Shown: positions 11,336 to 25,809 of the stretch, one piece after another | How positions within the stretch are numbered: position 1 is the first letter of the stretch | How the letters are laid out: each line of letters opens with the position of its first letter | DNA from: Ophiocordyceps camponoti-saundersi (nom. inval.) | Lineage: Eukaryota; Ascomycota; Sordariomycetes; Hypocreales; Ophiocordycipitaceae | Assembly (NCBI GenBank): GCA_003339415.1 | Contig: PDHQ01000020.1 | Span: 38,141 to 102,140, forward strand | Reading direction: 5' to 3' | Length of the DNA stretch: 64,000 nucleotides | Made by a program: the position numbers and the translations under genes | Notes under the pieces: generated by a model | What the model was told of the DNA's origin: nothing | What the model saw: the letters and a program-made list of their open reading frames with translations, nothing else | Databases searched by the model: none

Positions 11336-13377
11336 ATGACCGTGGTCAAGCCTCGTTACTTTTACCACCTCAAGTTTGAACTGTATCCCTCTTCGAGTCT
11401 AGAGAGCGACACATCGACGGAGCAGACGGGGCGTATCTGGCTACCGTCACCCGAGACCAGCGCCTTCGATCGTCTGCCGTCGCATCCAAGACGAGACGAT
11501 CGGAGAGAGGCGCGCGCGAAGCTCAGAGGCGACGTCGAAGAGAAGGGGCGGCGGCGACGGAGAATCTATGACTGGCGATTTGGGCGGGTGAGCATCGAGA
11601 CGGCCGATCCGACGACGAGCGATATGGCGCCGAACGAGCCCAGCAAGCCAGCTTCATCGGCGGCGCCGACGTTGGGACCGTCGCTCGGCGGCGCCGGTAC
11701 GTCGACGAAAGCCGAGTGTCTGTCGCTGGACACGAAGCACACCGAGCTTGGCTGGGGTGTTGTTCATTTCTACCGGGACGGCGAAGAGACACCGTCGGCG
11801 ACATGCGAAGACGGCGAGACGAGGACGGACGATGAAGGGGAGGGGAATAAGCAGAAGAAGAAGACGGAGGAAGAGGAACAGCAGGCGTGCTGCGTGCTGT
11901 GCATCCCTGCGGTGCCGGCGTACATGTCGCCCGGGGACTTTATGGGCTTCGTCGGGGACCGCTGGATGGGCGACATTAGCCACTGTCGCATGGTCATGAC
12001 CTCGAGCATGAACCGCTACCTCGTCCTGCTCAGGTTCCGGGAGGCGGAGAGGGCCAAGCTGTGGAAGAACGAGTTCGACGGCAAGGTCTTTAATTCTATG
12101 GAGGCAAGTCATGTCGTTTCCAACACAAGGCCACGCTGACCCGAGCACAGTCAAGGGTATGTCACGTCGTCATGGTCAAGTCCATCACGTTTGAGACGCC
12201 GACGAGGCCGCGACGAAAGGATCAGTCGACGGCGGCACAGTCTTCGTCGTCATCAGCGGTCGTCTCGAGCAGTCTCAAGCCATTCCCGCCTCCGACGCCC
12301 AACCTCATCGAGCTGCCGACCTGCCCCGTCTGCCTGGAGAGGATGGACGAGACCAACGGGCTGATGACGATAGCCTGCTCGCACGTCTTCCACTGCGCCT
12401 GTCTGCAGAACTGGAGGGGAGGCGGGTGCCCGGTGTGTCGCTTCACAAACGCCTCGTCGCGCGAGGATGGCGACGACCCCAACTCCAAGTCGTTTGGGGC
12501 GCCCGTGTCGAACCTGTGCAGCGTGTGCGACTGCGCCGACGACCTCTGGATCTGCCTCATCTGCGGCCACGTCGGGTGCGGCCGGTACAAGGGCGGGCAC
12601 GCCAAGGATCACTGGAAAGAGACGGCGCACTGCTTCGCGCTCGAGCTCGAGACGCAATACGTCTGGGACTACGCGGGGGACATGTGGGTGCATCGACTGA
12701 TACGCGACAAGGGCGATGGCAAGGTGGTCGAGCTGCCGGGGCGGGGGAGCCCACACGGCGGACAGGGACGGGAGCAGCAGCCGCGCGACGAGGACGTGGT
12801 GCCGCGGGCCAAGCTGGAGAACATCGGGCTCGAGTACACGCATCTGATTACGAGTCAGCTCGAGTCACAGCGCGCCTACTACGAAGACATGATCAGAAAG
12901 GCGGCCGACAAGGCGGCGGCGTCGGCGTCGGAGGCGGAGAGCAGCACGGCGCGGTCGGCCGAGACGGCGCGGCGCCTTGACCGACTCGAAGACGGTTACA
13001 GGACGCTCAGCAGCGAGACGGTGCCGCAGCTGGAGCGCGACCTGGAGCGGCAGCGGGCCAGGGCGGACCGGGCGGAGACACTGGCCCGCAAGCTCGGCCA
13101 GTCTCTGCAGGAGGAGAAGCGACTCAACGAAGGCCTGATGCAGCGCATAGCGCACCTCGGGTCCGAGGCCGAGGCGTCGCGGGGGGAGGTGACGGCGCTG
13201 CGCGAGGAGAATGCGGACCTTAAGGAGACGAATCGCGACCTCTCCATGTTCATCTCCGGGCAGGAGAAGCTCAAGGATATGGAGCTCGAGGGCACGCTGG
13301 GAGAGGGCGAGGCTGCTGAAGGTAGCGTGGGGGTGGCGGAGAGCAGAAGCCGGCGGAGACGGCGCAATAAGCGATAG
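11336..13377 (+). CDS. ETP1: BRAP2/Etp1-type RING and UBP zinc-finger protein
   Basis: Two exons (11336-12103, 12151-13377) give 664 residues. The order of parts matches the BRAP2/Etp1 family: an N-terminal RRM-like BRAP2 domain (about 130-260, including VPAYMSPGDFMGFVG), a RING finger (314-352, CPVC...CSHVFHCACL...CPVC), a UBP-type zinc finger that binds the free ubiquitin C-terminus (from C379, CSVCDC...CGRYKGGHAKDHW), and a long coiled coil (about 490-630) ending in an Arg-rich tail. In animals BRAP2 is a Ras-responsive E3 ligase; yeast Etp1 is linked to ethanol tolerance. The intron reads GC at its donor (GAG|GCAAGT) and AG at its acceptor; this splice restores the conserved VCHVV segment. 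The stop codon lies 288 bases from a RIP-mutated transposon, yet the coding sequence looks unaffected. Confidence 0.92.
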
Positions 13378-13665
13378 AGGGAGTTGGTTGGTGTCGACGG
13401 GCGGGTAGGTAGATGAATACCTAGGTAGATAGGTAGGTTGAAGAAAGGTTTAAGCTTGTCTTCTAGTGAGTGTGACGGTGAGAGGGAGAGAGATATGTAG
13501 GTATATATGCATAGAGAAAGCGAGAGAGAGGAGGATAGTGTGTGTGTCTTGAGGTTGAAGATTGCGCGGTTAGAGAATCCCGCTTACATCATCGGGATCG
13601 GGAACGGAGTGCGGAGAGATGGGGGTCGCGATCTTGAAGAGACGGTACCGGTAGGTATTTATCCG

Positions 13666-13869
13666 TGTGATGGCAGGCACGGGTCACTTAACCTAACTTA
13701 GTCACATAGGTATAACTCTTATACTTTAGATATAAACAGATAGCTTAGGCTTTTCTAGTTTATATATAATTAACCTTACTTTACTACCTATATATAAGTT
13801 TCCTTTTATCGTACTATTTTATAGCTATATAAGGCTATCTCTAATAGTTAAGTAATATAGCTATTTATC
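13666..13869 (+). repeat. Left LTR of the outer gypsy element
   Basis: 204 bases starting TGTGATGGCAGG. The outermost ~45 bases keep CpA and TpG (GGCAGGCACGGGTCAC), while the inner part is RIP-mutated. Its partner at 30267-30470 shows the mirror pattern. Confidence 0.85.
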
Positions 13870-16800
13870 TAATAACTAAAATAGGGGGTTTATAGCCCTT
13901 AGCGCTAACCGCCTTATTTTCTATAAATTAGATTTATATAACTAACTAACTTAGCTTTTTTTAACTAATATTACTAAAAGCTTTATTTTTACTTTTTTTT
14001 TTCTTTTAAACTTTCTCTTTAATTAAAATTTAATTTTCCTTACTTAGTTCTTTCTTTTCCTAACTTATAAGGGCTTAATAATTTTAGCTTTTTACTTTTT
14101 AGCTTATAAATATAAATAGCTTTTACTTAAACTAAATACTTAACTTATCCTTTTCTCTTTTTTCTCCCTTTTTTTCTCTTCTCTCTTTTTAATATATATA
14201 TTAGAAATATTAAGAATATATATTAAAATTATTATATCTAATATTTTTTTTTATTTAAGCCTTATATTAGTTTTTATTAATTTTAATTTATTCCTTATAT
14301 TATTTAAATTTATTATAGCTTTTTAACTTAAATAATAGCTTTTATTTTCTAATACTTATTTTTAAATAGCTAAAAATATCCTAAACTTAGACTAAGGCTT
14401 AAATATAAATAAGCCCTTACTTTTAAATAGCTATAGCTAAGTTATTAAAATTTTTACTAATAAGAATATAAGTAAATTTAGGGGTAATAGTAATATTTAT
14501 TAATAGCTAAAAGCTATTAATTTAGCGTTTACTAAATTTAACGGAGCTACTAAATATTATAATAAGAAAATTAAAATTATAAATATTAACTTAATAAGTA
14601 AAGCTATAAATTTTATAAATAGCGATATTATATTTTATAATATTTATAAGTATATTAAGATAAGTAAAGCTATACTTAATAATTTTTATTTATTATAGAT
14701 AATTTTAGAAAAAAAGTTTACTTTTAGTTATATTCTATAATAGCTATAAATATTAATATAATTTAGCTAAAGCTTAGATAAGTTTTTCTAAGCTTATTAT
14801 TATAAAACTTATTAAATATTTTAATTAGTTAATATTAAGGATTTTATTTAAGGTAGCTTTTTATTATTAGCTTTTAAAAATATATTCTTAAGTATAATAA
14901 TTTATAAGTTTATTTCTAATATTACTAATTAAAAATTATATTATATTATTATATTATAATAAGCTATTATTTTAACTAGCTTAGTAAAAACTTAAAATAT
15001 CGTTTAAGCTTTTATAAAGATTTAAGTAGCTAAATAAGCTAACCGCTAAGTTTAAAAATAAATAGCTATTATAGCTATAATAAGGGATCTTTTCTAGGAA
15101 AAGTTTAGATATCTACTTAATATACTAATAAGATAGCGCTTAGGCTTTACCTTAAGATAAGATTTTTAAAATTAAATATAAAAATAATAAGCGGTATTTA
15201 TAGCTTTTAACTTTACTAAGATATCTTTTATTAAATATACTCCTTAGTAAAATACTTATAAAATAATATTATTTATAATACTTATTATAGTAAAACTTAA
15301 TTACTAAAATAAACTTAATAAAATTAATTAAAGTTAAGGTTAAAAATAAAGTAATTTTAAGCTTTTTAAGATAATAAAATACTAAGTATTTAAGTAAGTA
15401 AGTTTTATTATAATAAGTTATAATACTAAGAATTTATTAAATATTTATATTAATAATATTTTTTCTTTTCCTTAAGATTAATTTATATATATTTAGTATA
15501 AGGAAGCGGGCTATAAAGTATTAAATTATCTTATTCTATTTTATAAAAGTTTATAAGCTTAGGAGAAAAATATCCTTAAGAAGCTTATTTTTAATAAGTT
15601 TACTAATACCTTAAGTATTAAGGGTCCGGCTATCCCGCTATTAGCGCTAATATAGTAAATTCTAATATATTAAGTTAATATTAAGTTTAATAATTACCTA
15701 AAATAATCCTTAACTTAAAAACTAATTTAATAGCTATATAATATATTAGGTAAATTAATAAGTAATTTATTTAGCTAAATTTACTTAAATATAATCTTAT
15801 TAAAGTTAAGCTTAGATTAAGGAAATACTATTTTTATTACCTAAGTAACCCTTATTATTATAATAAATAAGTTAAATTTAAAGGAAAGTTTAGTAAATAA
15901 ATTAAACTAGATTATACTAATAAAAAATAATAAGGTTAAACTTAATAAAATTATCTAAAAGGTATTTATAGTAATTATTATAATAATAAGCTTAGATAAC
16001 TATTATTTTATTAAGCGCTAATTTTTATACTTAGATATTATTAAAAAAACCTTTAAATTAGCTTTAAATCTTAAAATTATACTTTATTATAAGAAACTAG
16101 CTAAAGTTATAAAAAACCTAAATATAAGACTTTTTAATAAGCTATATATATCTTAATAAGCTCTAAAAAGATTAGTAAAAATATAAGCTAAAGATAATAT
16201 AGGTAATATTAATTAGGTTAAGCTAATAAAACGCTTTATTATATTAATTAACTTAGTTAACTTTTAGTAAGTAAGTTTAGAGGGCGCTAAGTAATTCCGA
16301 TACTTATTATTATATAAATAATAAGCTTTAACTAAGATAAAGAAAAAAAAAGATAAAGCTAAGGCTAAACTTAAAGCTAAGGTAATAATAATAAATAGTA
16401 ATATTACTAAATTTAACTAATTTACGGTAAATACTAAATTATAATAAGAGAACTTTACTAAGTAGTTTAAAATCCTATATATTATTATATTTAATAAACT
16501 AGATAAGCGTATATCCCTTAAGCTATCTCTTATTACTATTTTAGCTAATTAAAGATTTTAAGTAAATTTTCTTAACCTTAACTTTATTCGTAAATATAAT
16601 ATTAAAACTAAGCTTTTAAGTAATATAAAGTTTTAAAAATTACTTATAATAATTACTAATATAAGAAAATAGCTAATTTAAGATTTTACTATCTTTTAAG
16701 TTTTTATATAAGGTATTAATAAGGAAATTTAAGCTATTATTAAGCTTAAAAATAAGTTTATAACTTTAAATAATATCCCCGTTATCTTAGGATTTTTATA

Positions 16801-17934
16801 ATTATTTAATATTAGAGCTATTATCGATATATAAGAGGGTATTATTAAAATTAGTAAGACTTTTAAAGGGGATAAACTAATTATATTAAAAGGCTTAGTT
16901 ATAGCTTTTACTAATTAATAAAAAATTATACTTACCCTTAATATATTACCTTTATTAAAAAAATTTATCGGAATATTTTTAAATTCTTCCTTATTTTTAG
17001 GAAAAGATATAAACTTAGATATAAATAGCTTTAATACTAACTATATATTTAACGTAGAATTCTTAAATTAAAATATTAATAATAACCTAAGTAAGTTACT
17101 AAATTATATCTATAAGAGGCTTATATTTTTATATTATTTTTTAAATATTTTTATTTTAACTTAGTTACCTTTTTAGTTTATTATATACCTTAACTAATAA
17201 GGAGAGATAATATAAGTATTAAAGCTAAGTTTTAAGATTATTTTATACTAGCTTTATTTTACTTTAAATAGCTATTACTTAAGCTTTTTATAATTAAAAA
17301 AGTAATAGCTAGCTTAAAAATTACCTTTAATATTAAGTAATATTAGAGGCTAGATAAATAGTACTAGCTAAGTTTTTAAGTAATAAAACCCCTAATATCC
17401 CTATTCCTAATATAAAGAAAAGTTTAGCGGTAAAATATTAACTAAATTATTAATAAAGACTTAGTTATAAAGTAATTTAATTTATATAATATTATACTTA
17501 AACCTCTAATCTTAGGATACTTAAGGGAGGAGATTATATATATATTTTATATATATCGTAACCTTAAGGGTTAAGATATAAGGGATATATTACTAATAAA
17601 CCTTTTCCTATATTACCTAAAAATTATATTTAGGATAAAATTATAATACCGTAGTTAAAAAAGAAAATAGAATACTTTATAATAATATTAGATAAAGAAG
17701 ATTATTTATAAGAATATTAATTTTAAGATTTATAAGTATATAATAATAGCTAATAGTAAACTAAGCTAATAGTTAGCTAAATTTATTATAATTATTAAAA
17801 ATAAATTTAATCCCTAAGCTAAGTAAAAGCTAATAATAAATTATTATAACGTAAATAAAAACTTACTAAGTATTACTATTCCTCTATTATTAGAACTTTA
17901 TAACTAACTCTTAGATTTTAGAATTAGTTTATTT

Positions 17935-18474
17935 AATATATTCGATTTAAAGTATAGCTACTAAGCTATACTTATAGCCCCTAAGCTTTATTATATTTTA
18001 GCGTTCTAAATTCTAAGTTTTTCTTAATTATAACTAATAAGATTTCTATAAGAAACTTAATTAATAGCTTATAGCTTTATTAAGATAATAAAGTTAGCTT
18101 TTAAAGCTATACTTAAACTTTTACCTAAGCTATCGCTATTAATAATATTTTTAGAAAGTAATTATATTATACCCCTAAATAACTATATTAACGATATCTT
18201 TACTAAGTATATAAGCTTCGAGGAGTAATAATAGTTTATTAGGGATTACTTCTTACCGTAATTATTATAAGCTTTTCTCTAGTTAAGTTTTAAAAAAGTC
18301 TTCTTAGGAATAATAAATATTTTTACTATTAAATAAGTATATTATATAGGAGGTTAGATTATAATAAAGCTTAGCTAATTATAAAAAATTAAAAACTAGC
18401 TTATACTAATAAACTAGTAATAAGTTTAAGCTTTCTTAAAAGCTATAAGCTTATATTAAAGATAGATTATTAAC
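17935..18474 (+). pseudogene. Reverse transcriptase remnant of the outer gypsy element
   Basis: Read on the plus strand with RIP stops ignored, this gives the gypsy RT landmarks in order: a FDLK segment near 17940, the active site as YINDIF at 18184-18202 (family YxDDI) followed by SFEE, and FKKVFLG near 18290. The remnant ends at 18474, where the nested element inserted. It is heavily stopped by transitions. Confidence 0.8.
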
Positions 18475-18479
18475 TATAT

Positions 18480-18779
18480 TATTAAGGGACTAGTTAAAGA
18501 GGTACTTATTTACTAAGCTATATATAATAATAATTACGTATAATAAGCTTCTAAGGAAGCCGCACTTTAGCGTGCTAAATAGCTATATATACCGCTCTTT
18601 CTTTTAGAGCTTATTTACCTCCCTATTTAACTATCCTTTCCGTTCTATTCTTTCTAATCCTTTTACTATAAGCTTCTAAGCCGAATAGCGGTAGCCTTAT
18701 CGTTTAATCGTAAGGCTAATCCGTAAGTTTAATATTTAAATTAATAACCTGAATATAATATAAAAGCTAAACCTTAATA
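18480..18779 (-). repeat. Left LTR of the nested gypsy element
   Basis: 300 bases. It matches the right LTR without indels in the parts I compared, and those differences are transitions. A few CpA/TpG dinucleotides survive here (near 18562, 18570 and 18750), unlike the interior. Confidence 0.85.
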
Positions 18780-21484
18780 TAAGGTCCCTCCCCTTACTTA
18801 TAAGCGCGGGATCCGTTATATAATATACGGTAAAGTTAGGTAAAAAATTTTCCGCTAAGTTACTTAGTCCGCCTTACTTTTCTATAGCTTTTATAATATT
18901 TACCTATTAAATTTTTTATTCTTTCCCTTCTTCTTTTTATAGCCTTATTATTATTATTATTAATATTACTATTATTATTATTATTAATAAGAGAATCCGC
19001 TACTTATTTTATAAGTTTAATTATACTAATATTTTCCTACTTATAAGGATATTTTAGCTTAGCGAATATAATAGTTATCTCTAAAACCTCGCCGCCGCCG
19101 CCTTCTCTATTATCGATTTTATTATTATTACTATTATTAATATTATTACTAATAATAATAATAATAATAGTAATAATAATAGCGATAATAATAGCGATAA
19201 CGATATTATAAGCGATAATAGGGGCCTTAATTTAAAGAAAGATTTCCTAGCTTTTAATATTTAGTTTAAAAAGCGTTATAGCTATAAGCTAACTTAGGGG
19301 GGTTATCGTTATTTTAAGCCTCCTCCTCCTCCTTTTTCTTTTTCTTCTATTTTTCCTCTTTTTCTATTTCCTAATATAAGTTTTTTCCTTCTTTTACTTA
19401 GTAGCTTACTATATAGAACTTATTAATCTTATATCTAAAAAGGCGACTTACTTATTATAAAGAAACGCGCTATTAACGTTATTAGGTATTTCTTAGGTTA
19501 CCGTACGGAGAAGCTCCTAGCCTAGGGCCCTTTACTAGCTCTCCCCTTCTCCTCCTCCTCCTCTTATTATAGTAAGTCCTTATCCCGCGTTTAGAAAGGT
19601 AATTTATTTATAATAAGCGTTTACTAATATTAAGTTTTTCGTAGCTTATCTTATAGAAGAAATCTTAAGCTAAGACTCTTACCCCCGCCCTTACCCCCGC
19701 TCCCTCTCCTCCTCCCGCCTTTATTACTAACCCTATTAACGAAAAAGATAATAATAAAAATAAGGATAAAAATAAGAATAATTATAATAAAAAAGCTTTT
19801 TAGGAGCCTCTATATCTTCGTTATATAAAATAAAGTTATAAATATTATAATTAAGCTATAATATTAAGGTATATAAGGAAATAAAAACTCTATATATTTT
19901 ATATAAAATATATACTTTTATACTAAACTTATATACTTACTTTTTAGCTTTTAGTTTTAGCTTATATAGCGTAATATATTACTATTAAAACTAAGCTATT
20001 ACTTAAGGTAATAATAAAAGTAAATAATATTCTTTAAGCGTTAATTACTATTACTTAAGCTTTAATAATATTAGCTAAGCTTAAGCTTATATATAGTAAT
20101 ACTCCCCTTATTATATAATTAATTTCCCTAATCTTATAATACTAAACGCGGAAAGCTAATTTTTTTCTTTAAGAAGTATATTAACGCTATTTTTAATATC
20201 GCCCCCCTTATAAGCTTTTAAGCTTTAAGGGGTTAGCTAATATTTTAATATTAAAAGAAAAAGTTATTATTTTAAAGCGTAACGCCGCTATTACCGCCGC
20301 TACTATACTTATCGCTACCGCCGCTAAACTAATAACCTTAACGCTATTACGCTACTACTATTACCTAGCTAAGGAGTTATTATCTATAAAAAAATAGCGC
20401 TACTAAATATTATAAAGGGGGGGGGGGGGGTATTTTCTACGCCCGTTAATATACTTTTTAATATAATCTCGCTATTAGCTATTTTACCGTATATTTCCTA
20501 ATAACTTACTTATTATTATACGTAGCTAGTTTATATAAAGCCTTATAGCGATTAAGAGTAGCGGTACCCTTAAATTCTACTAAAAGTTTTTATATTAGGT
20601 TTTAATAACCTTTTTATTTAATAAAGACCTCCTATTTCCTACCTCTACTTACTTTTTTCTATCTAGCTAAAATAATTTTTTTAACTTCTTATTCTTCCTC
20701 CTTATCGATTAGTATTATAAAAGGTTATAAATTAATAACTTCTTATCTAAGTAAGGGGTCTAAAGCTACTCTTTTAAATAAATCTATATTAAAATAATTA
20801 TAAGCTCCTATTAGTAATCTTATAAGTTTAATAAAAGAAAGGTTAATAACTTACGCTACCGTAAACTTAGCGTTTTTCTAATTAAGCTTTTTCTTAAGCT
20901 TTACGCTAAAGAAATTATATAAATTAAGCTAAACTTTATTATTAATTTTAAAGTACTTAGCCGCTTATTAATTCTTATTAGCTTAGAACTCCTAAGTTTA
21001 TAAGGATAAAGTATTAGTAGCTTAATATAAGTTTATTACTTATTATAATTATCTTACGAATTCCTTAGCCTAGCTTTTAGGATTCTTTATTAATAATTAC
21101 GGAGTATTTAAGTTTAATAATATTATTATCGGAGCTTAAAACTTATAAGTTACGAAGAACAGCGTTATTTTTATAGCTAAGTAAACTTTATTATTTAGTA
21201 TAAGCTAAGCTATAAGAAGCTATTTATCCTAATTATCCTAATTATAAGAGATTACCGCTTAAAGGTAAGCTTATATATCTTAATTAACTTTCTTATATCC
21301 TCTATTAGTTTATAAATAATAAGCTATATTAAGTATTTAATCGATCCCGTAAAATTAGTAAAGATAGCTTTAGAATTCGCTTATTTAGTTAGTTCCTTTA
21401 TTACTTATAATAATACTTAGCTATTAGTAAAACTATATAAAATATTAGAGAAACCGCTTTATATAGAGCGGAGCGTTTATTAAG

Positions 21485-21595
21485 GGTATCGGCTTAAGTA
21501 GGATCTTTTTACTAAAGCGGTCTTTAATTACTTATAAGTGCTTATTTCCGCGTTTTATAAGCGGGAAATCTATTATAAAATCTATTTATATATAT
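21485..21595 (-). pseudogene. Integrase remnant of the nested gypsy element
   Basis: On the minus strand, ignoring RIP stops, this reads DFIIDFPLIKRGNKHL followed by VIKDRFSKKILLKP, the core of Ty3/gypsy integrase around its first two catalytic aspartates. It lies downstream of the RT remnant in the direction of transcription, as expected for gypsy. Confidence 0.75.
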
Positions 21596-23080
21596 TAGTA
21601 AAACTAATCTAAAGTAAGTAATAATTTAAGAAGGGTAGCCTAATATTATTTTTAGGCCTTAGTTTTACTATAAATATTATAGTTCTTAAGGAATTAACGA
21701 ATATATTATTATTAAAGTAATTAGAAAAAGTTATAAGTTATAAGGGCTACTATACTTTCCTTCTTAAAGTAACTAACTAAGGCTAAGTTATAAATTATTT
21801 AAATAAGATAATTCTATAATATATTAAGCGGGAAAGCTAATACCTTTTTAGAATCCTTTATTATAGTAACTAAGGCTCCTAGGACCTAAAGCTTATTATA
21901 GAAATATAGTTTTCCTTTAATATTAATATAGTAATCCGTAATTTAAACTTTAAGTTATAGCTTTAGAGGTAGTAAGCGGTCTCCTCTTACTATAACTTAG
22001 TATATTTCCTAGAAAACTAAGTTTTATAATACTATCCTATTCTAAAATTCTTAAAGCTTATTATCGGAGAAAATTTAAGTTTTTAGTAAATTATTATTTC
22101 GTAAATTTATAGCGTTTTTCGTAGCTATATTTATATTTTATTATTTATCTTCGCCTTCCTCTTTTTCCGGGATATTAGTAAAGTCCCTAAAAATATCGAT
22201 TATTATCGCTTATAAGTTATAAGTAGAATTATAAGGCTTCTTCGGGAATTATCTATATAAAGCAGGTATCCTCCTTTTTCGTAATTAAGGGTTTATCCTA
22301 ATCCCTATAAGAAAAGGCGTCTAAGACCGCGGCTTATTTACTAAGTTAATAATAAATCTTAAAGTTAAATTATAATAAGTACTTAGCTTAATAAGCTTAT
22401 TATTCTAAAAAATACTAGCGAGTTATAAAATATTTTAAGTTTTTATAATTAATAATAATATCGAAGCTATTATAATTACGTAGTTTAGCGTACTATTATT
22501 TTAAGTATCTAATAATTACTAATATCTCTTTATTATATATTAGATAGTTATATTCGGCCGCGTTTATTTTTACGGAAAAGAACGCTATTAGTTATTTCTA
22601 TCTTTCTCGTTTTTAGTAAAGATAACCTCTTATAATATAAGCGCTAATATCTACCTCTAAAAATATAAGGTCCCCGAAATTCTATTTTACTAATAAAAAG
22701 GCTTTTATAAATAAATTCTTAATTTCCTAAAAAGCTTATTTCTAATCCGGTCCTTAGATAAATTTTACCTTTTTCTTTATTAAATTTATTAATAATTTTA
22801 CTACTTTAGTAAAATTTATAATAAAAAGTTAATAGAAATTAATAAAACTTAAGAATCTATAAAAGCTTTTAAGGGAAGTTAGCGTAGCTTAGTTAATAAT
22901 TATCTTAATCTTTTCTAAGTTTACTTAAAGCCTAACCCTTATTAATATTATAAATCTTAAGTATTTTACCTTCTTAATTATAAATTCGCACTTATTTAGG
23001 TTTAAATAAAGCTTATACTTTTAGAGCTTACGGAGAACTAAGCGTACTTTACGGAAATAGTCCTTTTTAGTACTATTAGA

Positions 23081-23107
23081 GTAAATAATAATATTATTAA
23101 TATAAGC
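23081..23107 (-). pseudogene. Reverse transcriptase active-site remnant, nested gypsy element
   Basis: The minus strand reads AYINNIIIY, the RIP form of the gypsy AYIDDIIIY active site; both catalytic Asp codons have become Asn through G-to-A changes. Flanking frames are full of stops. Confidence 0.75.
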
Positions 23108-25809
23108 TAAATAAAACTTATTAAAATATAGCTAAAAGATACTATTAATATATTTTTAGAAAATAATAAGAGCTTTTATAAGTCCGAATAAGGTAACTAT
23201 TTATTTAAAAAAGCTATATTAAGTTTAAAATACTATTTTCTATTCCTCTCTTTTAGTAATTTATACTTTATAGAAAGCTTATATAATATTTAGCTTTATA
23301 AGCTATTAAGATTTAGCTAATAATTAAAAAGTATTACTAAGTAAAAAGAGCGGGTATTTATCTAAGACTATAATCGCGTTTAGTATATAAAAATTTATAT
23401 AAAATTATAATCCTCCCCTAAGTTTCCTTACGAAAAGGATTAAGGTACCCGTAAGTAAGCTATTAAGTTAGATAAAGCTTTTTTAAAAAAGGTCTTATAA
23501 TATTTTTTTAAAAATAAGTAATTCCTCCCTTAATATATTATAAAAGGGGCCGAATAAGATCTAAGGTTTTTTACTATTTACTTCTTTCTTAAGTAATATA
23601 CGGTAATTTATATTTTCTTTATATAAGTTTAACTTATCTACTTCCTATTTACGGAAAAAGGGAAATATATCGTAAAATTCTATTAGGATCTATTCTTATA
23701 ATTAATTATCTATTAAGGGAATCTTATTTTATAACGCTTTCTTTACGTTTTTAACTCTTACCGCTTAGATCTCTAAATATTCGGTAAGGTCCTTTTTCTA
23801 ATAGCGTAGTTTTTTCTACCTCCTTTTTACTTCTCCGACGAAAGTTAAGCTATAAAAGTATACCGCGTTCGAGATCTCCTTTATTAGTTAAAAGTAAGTA
23901 CTAGTAACTTATACTTATTATTATAAATCTTTATATTATACTTATTTTTTATAAAAGACTAAATAAGATTTTATATATTATAGCTAAAGTTTACTAAAAA
24001 TAATTAGGAAATTAAAATTTAATATTATATATATTATAATTAATTAATTAAAATTATTTATCTTAAGTAAGAGCTAGGCGATACTTAATATTTTTAGTCC
24101 GCTTATTATTACTCTTTTTATATATTAAGCTAAGATTTTTTCCGTTAATATTTATAAGTTTTATATTAGCCGTAGGTATATTATAAAATAGCTTTTATAG
24201 CTTTTATTAACTAATATATTTATTAGTTCTAAGTTATTTAAAATTACGGGAATCTTAGTAAATAAAGCTTATAGTTTAGAACGGAGGATATTTTTCTTTT
24301 CCTCTATCTATATTACCTTATCCTCTAAAATATTATAATATCCTAAAGCTATTTTTTTCCCTAATTATTATTAGAATTATATTCCTTAATTTAAAGTAAG
24401 ATTTTTATATAATTAATATAAGTTTCTCCTAAAGCTTTCTATTATAGCTTTTATAAAAGTTAGAAATTATAATTATATATAAAATATATATTTATTTTAT
24501 ACCTAATATAAAAACTTAATATTTTATATTATTTTAATATTTATCTTTTTACTTATTTAGCTTAAGGGGTATTTTATAATATTTAAGTAGGAGTTTTATT
24601 ATAACCGCCTTCTTTTCCTTTTAGCTTCTTTTTCTTCTTATCTCTTATTATATTTATCGGAATATCCCTATTTATATTTTTTCCTATATTTAGATTTACG
24701 GGAACGCTTTTAGCGCCTCTTAAGTATTTATTTAGGTTAGGTTAGTATTTCTTAGCCGCTCTAAGAAAGCGTAAGGTTTATTTAAAAAACTAAGTAAGAT
24801 TTTATAAGCGATTAACGAATAGAGAGTATTTATAAAGTATATCGATAATAACTAGAAAGTCTCGAAATATCGGGGAAAAGGCCCCGCGTAGCTAAGTTAG
24901 TTTTACGGAATTATCTTAATTTATAAATTTAATAGCGGTTACTAAGACTTTTTCGAACTTAGGAATAAAATCGCTAAATATCTATCTATTATAATAAATT
25001 AAAATCTAAAGCTTATCTTAAGCTTTTTTTTATTCCTAAATATTATTAAAAGTTTAATAAAAATAATTAAAGAAATCCTTTAAATGCCTCTTTCTATTAA
25101 AGCTATTAGATTACTAAAAGGCTAATATTTTCCGTATTTTATTCTTAGGAAAATAGTTTAAGATTTATACTTAGATATAATCCGTATTATTAGCTTTACC
25201 TTAAAGCTTATTAATATTATATTAGTAAATTAGCTAGCTTATAAAAAAGTAAAAAGAATTTAGTAATCTATTTTACTTAAGCTAAGGTTTTTTCTATTTT
25301 TTAAAAGCTATATTAATTTAAGCTTAGTTAAGCGTAGCTTTAGTAAAGGTTAGTTTAATAAGGTTTATTTATAATATTTCTTTAAAAGCGTTTATACGCG
25401 TAGCTATAAGTTACTTTATATATTCCGCTTTCTTTATTATAAGAAAAGTTATAGCTTATTACTAAATAGTAAACTATATTTCTTATAATATAGCTTTTTA
25501 CTCCGCTTCCTTATTTATAAAAAAAGTATTAGCTTATTCCTTAAAGTACTATTTTATATATTTTAAAATTTACTAATAACGTTCCTCCTTATCTTTTATT
25601 ATATATTATATTACTTATATTTATTATTCTAATTACTAAACTTATAGCTCTCGCTATAAGGGTTATTAATATCCGCTAAGGCTAGCTTAAGATTATTAAA
25701 GCTTTTTTATTTAATCTTATAAGTTAGCTATTCCGATTCGATCTAATTTAATTAATCTATTAACGTTAAAGATAAGGGTAGAAATCTATAAGAAAAAGAT
25801 ATGTAATTC

